Positions 5,699 through 10,074 of a stretch of 10,074 bases of DNA are shown here, piece by piece. Every line of letters begins with the position of its first letter. The first letter of the stretch is position 1. The stretch spans positions 1 to 10,074 of the forward strand of contig DBRL01000011.1 in assembly GCA_002305925.1 (NCBI GenBank), in the 5' to 3' direction. This stretch comes from Candidatus Peregrinibacteria bacterium UBA1369. Its GTDB lineage: Bacteria; Patescibacteriota; Gracilibacteria; UBA1369. Below the pieces are notes generated by a model. The model saw only the letters and a list, made by a program, of their open reading frames with translations, was not told the origin of the DNA and did no database searches. Both the position numbers and the translations under genes were made by a program.

Positions 5699-6676
5699 AT
5701 GCAAATTGAAGACCGGATTTACGGAAAAACCGATGTTGACGAACCGGTTCTGCTGGATCTGCTCGCCTCACCTTCACTGCAGCGACTGAAGGGAATTGAC
5801 CAGGCCGGTTTCTTTGAGCCTCATTTTCCCGGTACCGCCCATAGCCGTTATGAACATTCAGTGGGGGTGATGCTGCTTTTGCGACGCTATCAGGCCGATA
5901 TCGCCGAGCAGATTGCCGGACTGCTGCATGACGTTTCGCATTCGGCTTTTTCGCATTGCGCCGACTATGTGATGGACAATGGCACGCAGGGTACGCAAAG
6001 CCATCAGGACGATGTACACGAACAGTACGTAAAAAATTCGGAAATCCCAGCAATCCTGGACAGACACGCTTTCAGTGTGGATTATATTCTGGACGATGCC
6101 CATTTTCCGCTAAAGGAAAAGGAATTGCCGGATCTCTGCGCTGACCGGCTGGATTATTCGCTGCGCTCAGCAGTTATCTTTGGCGATCTGGAGGAACCCG
6201 ATGCTTACCTGAACAATCTGAAGGCTGCCGACGGACAATGGTTTTTTGCTGATCTGGAAAGCGCACGCAACTATACCAGGCTGTTTCACTATCTGAATGA
6301 GAATTATTATTCCGGACTGCCATCGGCAAAGATGTTCCGCACGGTGGGAGATTATATCAAACATGCATTGCGTCAGGGCTATATCACACCGGCGGATTTC
6401 TACACCACCGACGGTGCAGTGCTGGAAAAAATCGCTCCCCATCTGGCCAGTGACACCAGGCTGCGACTGCTCTATGAACGCCTGCAAAACCGCATTCCCT
6501 GCAGCAACAATCCCTCCGACTTTGAGGCTGAAGTGCTCTGCAAAAACCGCCTGGTGGATCCTTTGTACCTGGAGGATGGCAAGCTGCAAAGGTTTTCCAG
6601 CTCGGACTCCAGTTATCAGGAATTGCTGCTAAATATGCGTGAGCCGAAAAGATATTATTTAAAATTTGAGTCATAA
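5699..6676 (+). CDS. HD-domain phosphohydrolase, SAMHD1/dNTPase-like
   Basis: This 325-residue protein belongs to the HD hydrolases related to SAMHD1 and bacterial dGTPase-like enzymes, which split dNTPs into nucleoside and triphosphate. The family opening is clear: LQRLKGIDQAG (27-37), then FPGTAHSRYEHSVG (43-56). The metal ligands are all present: His53, the His77-Asp78 pair in LLHDVSHSAFSH (75-86), and Asp149 in CADRLDYS. The rest is helical, and the length is near that of short bacterial members. The ATG at 5699 has no Shine-Dalgarno sequence. It follows the nucleotidase by 27 nt and precedes the CYTH gene by 4 nt, so the genes are probably one operon. A role in trimming dNTP pools next to a pyrimidine nucleotidase is reasonable but not shown; other nucleotides or phosphodiesters could be the substrate. 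Confidence 0.88.
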   Translation: MQIEDRIYGKTDVDEPVLLDLLASPSLQRLKGIDQAGFFEPHFPGTAHSRYEHSVGVMLLLRRYQADIAEQIAGLLHDVSHSAFSHCADYVMDNGTQGTQSHQDDVHEQYVKNSEIPAILDRHAFSVDYILDDAHFPLKEKELPDLCADRLDYSLRSAVIFGDLEEPDAYLNNLKAADGQWFFADLESARNYTRLFHYLNENYYSGLPSAKMFRTVGDYIKHALRQGYITPADFYTTDGAVLEKIAPHLASDTRLRLLYERLQNRIPCSNNPSDFEAEVLCKNRLVDPLYLEDGKLQRFSSSDSSYQELLLNMREPKRYYLKFES

Positions 6677-6680
6677 ACAG

Positions 6681-7088
6681 ATGGATACTGAATTCGAGGC
6701 CACCTTTATCGATATCGATCCGGCCCTCATCCGTGAGAAATTGCGCGGGCTAGGGGCCAATTGCCTGAAACCGGAAACGCTAATGCGGCGGACTGTTTTT
6801 CATCCGCCGGCCGGCGTGGAGGGATGGCTGTATGATGGCGTTGAAATTACTATCGATACCTGGCCAGGACTGGAGCCGTTTGTGGAAATCGAAGGTCCGT
6901 CGGAAGAAGCAGTGCGCAAAGTTTCATCTGAATTGGGTCTGGATTATGCCCAGGCTCTCTTTGGCGCCGTGGATGTGGTTTATGAGAAAAAGCTTGGCAT
7001 ACCGCCTAATGTAATCAATATGCAGACGCCTGAAATCACCTTTGAAAATCCTCCGAAAAAATATCTTACGCCACAAGCCAATGATTGA
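6681..7088 (+). CDS. CYTH-domain protein (adenylate cyclase class IV / triphosphatase type) with central part missing
   Basis: CYTH proteins are tunnel-fold enzymes that act on triphosphates. The 135-residue product begins like them (EFEATFIDIDPALIREKLRG, residues 4-23) and ends like them (DGVEITIDTWP, 52-62; EPFVEIEG, 65-72; then SEEAVRKVSSELGLDYAQALF). Between the two, family members have about 55-60 more residues, including the RVRDEGD-type strand and the basic and acidic tunnel residues. Here the N-terminal part joins the C-terminal part directly at Trp49-Leu50 (6825-6830). The full-length protein is about 180-200 residues, so this is an in-frame internal loss, and catalysis is doubtful. 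I prefer the ATG at 6681, 4 nt after the HD stop; the frame is also open from a TTG at 6666. The last 8 nt overlap the Nudix start. It may be a decaying gene, a re-purposed fold or an assembly error. Confidence 0.72.
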   Translation: MDTEFEATFIDIDPALIREKLRGLGANCLKPETLMRRTVFHPPAGVEGWLYDGVEITIDTWPGLEPFVEIEGPSEEAVRKVSSELGLDYAQALFGAVDVVYEKKLGIPPNVINMQTPEITFENPPKKYLTPQAND

Positions 7089-7551
7089 ATGCTGTGACCA
7101 TACCGGCAAGAAAGTCACGCTGCCCAGGGACAAGTTCAGGTTTCGACCCAGCGTATATGGTCTGATCCGGCAGGGTGATAAAATCTGCGTCTGCCGTACC
7201 AAGAGTAGTGGACAGATCTGGTTCCCGGGCGGCGGAGTGGAGATAGGCGAGAGCCTGCACGATGCCCTGCGGAGGGAAATTGATGAGGAAACAGGTCTCA
7301 AGGACGTACAGATTGGCCGCCAGCTGAAAGTGATTGAAAATTTCTTTTATTACGGACCGACTGACGAGGCCATGCACGCCTTTCTGTTCTTTTACGAATG
7401 TACAACAGAAGAAAAAGACTTCAAGGCGAACCACCTGGTACAGGACGAGGAGTCGCGGGATTTTCAGTGGCTGGAAATTGAGAACATCAGGCGCGACGAC
7501 TTTCCCGACATGCAGGATGAATTAATCGGGCTCCTGGCAATGCTGCAGTAA
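7081..7551 (+). CDS. Nudix hydrolase
   Basis: Nudix enzymes hydrolyse nucleoside diphosphates linked to another moiety, including oxidised nucleotides and nucleotide sugars, using Mg2+. The 156-residue protein has an intact 23-residue Nudix box from Gly51 to Leu73 (G-x5-E57-x7-REIDEETGL), including the metal-binding Glu residues 66, 69 and 70. The strand before it (IWFPGGG, 46-52) and the C-terminal FQWLEIENI segment are typical. The ATG at 7081 overlaps the CYTH stop (ATGATTGA), so translation is likely coupled; a TTG at 7042 is in frame but would overlap further. Nothing in the sequence fixes the substrate. As the last gene of the run from 4808, it fits a set of enzymes that act on nucleotides. 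Confidence 0.93.
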   Translation: MIECCDHTGKKVTLPRDKFRFRPSVYGLIRQGDKICVCRTKSSGQIWFPGGGVEIGESLHDALRREIDEETGLKDVQIGRQLKVIENFFYYGPTDEAMHAFLFFYECTTEEKDFKANHLVQDEESRDFQWLEIENIRRDDFPDMQDELIGLLAMLQ

Positions 7552-7589
7552 CCGCTCCATTCCCCGATTGATTGCGATGATTCGGAGAA

Positions 7590-7618
7590 TTGACCCGCCG
7601 GAATAATTTTGACAGAAT
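7590..7618 (+). promoter_or_regulatory. Possible promoter of the GHHR-motif protein gene
   Basis: TTGACC (7590-7595) and CAGAAT (7613-7618) are 17 nt apart. Transcription would start near 7625, about 20 nt before the ATG at 7645. A second TTGACA at 7609-7614 has no good -10 partner. The gap of about 93 nt after the Nudix stop also suggests a separate unit. Confidence 0.42.
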
Positions 7619-7644
7619 CAGACCGAAAATAATTGATCAGTGAA

Positions 7645-8220
7645 ATGGAAAAATTGCGGGACAGCAACTGGGAAGAAGTTTTTGCCTCCTGGAAAAGCCG
7701 CGAAGGCAGCGATCCGGCCTGGCAGAAGGTGGCTACCGAAGTAAAAGGGTGGCCAGACTGGGAATCCTGGCGCAGACACAGCGCGGAAATGTTGCTGGCC
7801 GACAAACGCCAATGGTCAATTTATAGTTTTGAAGATCCCCTGAAAGATATTCCTGAAATGCTGGTCGGGCCCTATACCGGTTGGCAGTCGCGCCACCCCA
7901 GAACCAACAATTTCAGTTTTGCCGAGTTGCTGGAAGTGCCGGAGCAATATGAAATCTGGAGAACCCACGGTAAAATCAAATCACTGTTGGAAAGTTTTCC
8001 GGCAGAGACTGAATTCATCGGGCTGATTCGCCGGGATCTTGGCAAGGTGGTCTGCCTGGAGGGACATCATCGCGCTGTGGCCGTGGCGCTGGCGGCGCGG
8101 GACGGACTGCCTCTGGAATTTGGAGCGGAGCCGCCGAAAATTGCTCTGGCCGAGCTGGCGGCTGATGAGGTCGAACTGCTGGACGAGGTCCTGAAGAGAG
8201 GAAGTGCCAAAACAACCTGA
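7645..8220 (+). CDS. Hypothetical protein with a ParB/sulfiredoxin-like GHHR motif
   Basis: No family is recognised with certainty for this 191-residue cytoplasmic protein. The N-terminal part is rich in Trp and charged residues (several Trp within residues 8-45). The central part has GPYTGWQSRHPRTNN. The C-terminal part reads FIGLIRRDLGKVVCLEGHHRAVAVALAA, with Glu139-Gly140-His141-His142-Arg143 at its core. A G-H-H-R turn followed by an Ala-rich helix is what ParB/sulfiredoxin-fold proteins show at their nucleotide-binding site, so a relation to that fold is a reasonable inference. No other ParB domain (helix-turn-helix or dimer domain) is present. I use the ATG at 7645; a TTG at 7633 is possible. 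No Shine-Dalgarno sequence is seen. It converges with the SLH gene, with 41 nt between the stops. Confidence 0.72.
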   Translation: MEKLRDSNWEEVFASWKSREGSDPAWQKVATEVKGWPDWESWRRHSAEMLLADKRQWSIYSFEDPLKDIPEMLVGPYTGWQSRHPRTNNFSFAELLEVPEQYEIWRTHGKIKSLLESFPAETEFIGLIRRDLGKVVCLEGHHRAVAVALAARDGLPLEFGAEPPKIALAELAADEVELLDEVLKRGSAKTT

Positions 8221-8261
8221 AGATACAGGCTGTGGCGCGAATATCTCGGAGTGGCCCAGAA

Positions 8262-9707
8262 TTATGGGGCCGGAGTTTCCGATTCGGCAGCGGCGCTGTC
8301 TTCGGTGGTCGACTCGGTGGCGTCCTCGGTGGCGCTGTCGGAGGTTGACTGATCTTCCGTGGCAGCTTCGGTCGCGGTCGGGGTGGCGGGATTGTATGAC
8401 TCCAAACCGTCAATGTTCACCGTCAGTGATTTGAGCATGGTCAGCATATTTGCTTCCTGCTCCGCGGGACCGGTGAGGCGGTAGATGCGGGTTGACCCGT
8501 CAATTTTGGCTGAGAGCACAACGGCAGCGGCTGCACCGTCAGTGGCCGCCTTTTCCTCACGCAGGTAGATAAAGCCGTCGCTGTAAAGATTGGTGGCGAA
8601 TTCCTCGCTATCCGGCAGCAGTTCCAGTGTGACCAGGGGCGGATTGGCGGTCAAGTCATCGGGTCCAAAACCATAGACGGCCAGAGCGGCCGGATCCAGT
8701 TTCTCCACGAAAGCACTGTAAAACCAGACTTTGGGATACTGGATGGCGAATTTCTGACTGGCGCTAACAAAGAGGGCAAAATCTTTGACGGGGACGACCG
8801 AAGTGGAGGGAGCGGGAGTTGCGCTGTCCTGCTGGTTGGAATTACTGTCGCTAACAGAGCGGTTGCGGAAACGATAGATGATGTCGGCGGCGCGGGCGCG
8901 AGTGAGCGCCTCACCCGGATAAACCAGGTTGTCCTCGCCGGTGTGCAGCAGATCGTGAATTTTGGCGTAATTAATATATTTGCTGTACCACTGACCGGGC
9001 ATGACATCGGCATAGGGCAGCTGATTGAGGTTAACCTTGGATAGGTCTACATTCTGGGCCAGAAGCAGCATTTTCAAAAACTCGACCAGATTGACCGATT
9101 GGCCGGGCTTGAAAGTCCCGTCGGCGTAACCGCTGACGATTTCCAGAAAAACCGCCTTGTTGAGATAACCGCTGTACCAGGCCATTTCTTCGGTATCGCT
9201 GAACTGGGCCTGGGCCACGCCGTTATTCATGGTGATTTCGGCCGCCTCAAAAACCAGCTTGAGTGCCTCGACGCGATTGAGCGGCTGCTCGGGGCGGAAA
9301 GTGTTGTCTTCGTACCCTTTGAGCAGGCCCTGATAGCGCAGGACGATGATGGCGTTGTAATAGGGATGGTCAACGGGTACGTCGGAAAAATCTTCGAAAG
9401 CCCGCGTCTGGGTCTGTGGCTGCGACGGATCCGGTTCAGGCGTGGGTTCGGGGTCCACTAAAGAAGCCGGTTCCGGCGTCGGATCGGGGCTGGGAGAAGA
9501 CTCATGAGAGTTCTGATCCCCGGCATTTGATCCTGCAGAGGTGCTGCCAGTTTCGCTATCTGTGCCACTATCCGTACCGGTGCTATAAAAGCCCTCGTCG
9601 TTGTCCGATCCAAAAACCGGCGGTAAATCCTCGGCCAGCACCAGGCTGAAAGTGGAAAACGAGAATAGAACAGTTACAGCAACGGCAGCGATTTTTGCAA
9701 TATTCAT
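8262..9707 (-). CDS. SLH-domain surface protein
   Basis: This is a secreted protein of 481 residues likely anchored to the cell wall. A Sec signal peptide (1-25, ending LVLA before EDLPP) is followed by a low-complexity region rich in Ser, Thr, Gly and Asp (33-70) and a Pro-Glu-Pro-Thr linker (72-94). Three S-layer homology domains follow at about 107-155 (FSDVPVDHPYYNAI, then GYEDNTFRPEQPLNR), 169-217 (FSDTEEMAWYSGYL, then GYADGTFKPGQSVN) and 231-280 (YADVMPGQWYSKYI, then PGEALTRARAADII). SLH triplets bind pyruvylated secondary wall polymers. A globular domain (about 305-435, starting VVPVKDFALFVSASQKF) of unknown function comes next, then an acidic Thr/Ser/Glu tail (440-481), perhaps glycosylated. 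The ATG at 9707 lacks a Shine-Dalgarno sequence. Gene order suggests possible read-through from pepF. Confidence 0.93.
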   Translation of the reverse strand: MNIAKIAAVAVTVLFSFSTFSLVLAEDLPPVFGSDNDEGFYSTGTDSGTDSETGSTSAGSNAGDQNSHESSPSPDPTPEPASLVDPEPTPEPDPSQPQTQTRAFEDFSDVPVDHPYYNAIIVLRYQGLLKGYEDNTFRPEQPLNRVEALKLVFEAAEITMNNGVAQAQFSDTEEMAWYSGYLNKAVFLEIVSGYADGTFKPGQSVNLVEFLKMLLLAQNVDLSKVNLNQLPYADVMPGQWYSKYINYAKIHDLLHTGEDNLVYPGEALTRARAADIIYRFRNRSVSDSNSNQQDSATPAPSTSVVPVKDFALFVSASQKFAIQYPKVWFYSAFVEKLDPAALAVYGFGPDDLTANPPLVTLELLPDSEEFATNLYSDGFIYLREEKAATDGAAAAVVLSAKIDGSTRIYRLTGPAEQEANMLTMLKSLTVNIDGLESYNPATPTATEAATEDQSTSDSATEDATESTTEDSAAAESETPAP

Positions 9708-9735
9708 AATTGAATTGTTGATGTTGATATTTGCC

Positions 9736-9762
9736 GACGGTTATTTTTTTGATTTTACCGTC
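9736..9762. repeat. Inverted repeat enclosing a TAAAAT box upstream of the SLH gene
   Basis: GACGGT (9736-9741) and ACCGTC (9757-9762) form a dyad with a 15-nt AT-rich centre. The centre contains, on the minus strand, a TAAAAT hexamer (9757-9752) like the -10 boxes of mgtE and the acyltransferase-like gene. No good -35 box lies upstream of it. It could be an operator over a weak promoter for the SLH gene. It does not look like a terminator for pepF, because no T-run follows on that strand. Confidence 0.3.
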
Positions 9763-9798
9763 CTGCCGGCTGGCCATCCGAATGTGGATGTCATGCGG

Positions 9799-10074
9799 CT
9801 AGATTTGATTTAAGCACTTTCGCAGATTTTTGGCAACAGCACGATAGATTTCCGGGCCGTTAAAATTCAGCCCTACGGACCTTAACTGGTCCAGGGGGAA
9901 GCCGTCACCTCCCTTTTTCAGAAACTCCAGATAGAGCTTTGACTCCTGTCTGCCGCGCTTCGCGAGGATGCGGCCGGCGAAGTAAAAGGCGGCGGCGATA
10001 CCGGTGGCGTACTGATAGACATAAAAATTGTAATAGAAATGCGGGATACGGGCCCATTCGTAACGGATCAAATC
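9799..10074 (-). CDS. pepF: Oligoendopeptidase F (M3 family), C-terminal part (cut by window edge)
   Basis: The last 91 residues of an M3-family zinc metallopeptidase lie here; the frame is open to the window edge, so the start and the HExxH zinc site are outside. The segment WARIPHFYYNFYVYQYATGI is the characteristic C-terminal signature of PepF, with the His and Tyr residues that line the substrate site of M3 peptidases. The following helix (AAAFYFAGRILAKRG), then YLEFLKKGGDGFPLDQLRSVGLNF, is the usual ending, with stop TAG at 9799. PepF degrades short peptides in the cytoplasm. The gene reads in the same direction as the SLH gene, which starts 91 nt downstream, and no terminator is evident between them. 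Confidence 0.92.
   Translation of the reverse strand, partial: DLIRYEWARIPHFYYNFYVYQYATGIAAAFYFAGRILAKRGRQESKLYLEFLKKGGDGFPLDQLRSVGLNFNGPEIYRAVAKNLRKCLNQI

Noticed and set aside
5045..5704. Minus-strand frame of 219 codons
   Set aside because: Lies wholly opposite the HAD nucleotidase, whose motifs are clear; the antisense product has no domain signature.
8253..8272. GGCCC/GGGCC inverted repeat between the converging GHHR and SLH genes
   Set aside because: The stem is only 5 bp and no T-run follows on either strand, so a terminator is not supported.
8281..8400. Short GGTGGC/TCGGT-like repeats
   Set aside because: They encode the Thr/Ser/Glu/Ala low-complexity tail of the SLH protein; this is not a CRISPR or a mobile repeat.
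8015..8413. Minus-strand Pro-rich frame of 132 codons
   Set aside because: The Pro/Arg richness comes from reading GC-rich coding DNA of the GHHR protein and the SLH tail in the wrong frame.

Overview
The window looks like ordinary chromosome of a bacterium with a small, compact genome, most likely a Candidatus Patescibacteria (CPR) lineage of roughly 50% GC. This is inferred from protein style: a short single-domain MGMT, an SLH-domain surface protein with a Pro/Glu/Thr linker, a CYTH protein, a secreted protein with an ADILPPG-type N-terminus, and small hypothetical proteins. No taxonomic marker gene is present. TGA ends several genes (LPLAT, MGMT, HAD, CYTH and the GHHR protein), so the TGA=Gly code of Gracilibacteria/SR1 does not apply. 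Almost no start codon has a clear Shine-Dalgarno sequence. Several genes instead sit shortly behind recognisable -35/-10 pairs.

Layout: the left edge holds the N-terminus of a secreted protein (minus strand), divergent from a tRNA-Pro(GGG) gene. Next come an acyltransferase-like gene (minus) divergent from a single-domain O6-methylguanine-DNA methyltransferase (plus). The methyltransferase overlaps tail-to-tail with the magnesium transporter gene mgtE (minus). mgtE is divergent from a CaCA-family Ca2+/cation antiporter (plus), which is followed by a small single-pass membrane protein of unknown function.

The centre (4713-7551) is a plus-strand run: tRNA-Pro(CGG), a eukaryote-like pyrimidine 5'-nucleotidase (HAD fold), an HD-domain dNTPase-like phosphohydrolase, a shortened CYTH-domain protein and a Nudix hydrolase. 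Gaps between the protein genes are 27 nt, 4 nt and an 8-nt overlap. Four unrelated folds that all act on phosphate esters of nucleotides or related compounds are thus packed into one likely transcription unit, suggesting nucleotide salvage or pool cleaning. The CYTH protein appears to have lost the middle of its domain in frame.

A hypothetical protein with a GHHR motif follows on its own likely promoter. The right side is minus strand: an SLH-domain surface protein and, cut by the window edge, the C-terminus of an M3-family oligoendopeptidase F. No CRISPR array, insertion sequence, prophage gene or rRNA is visible. No gene-free stretch reaches 300 bases; the longest are about 140-170 bases and hold promoters and inverted repeats.
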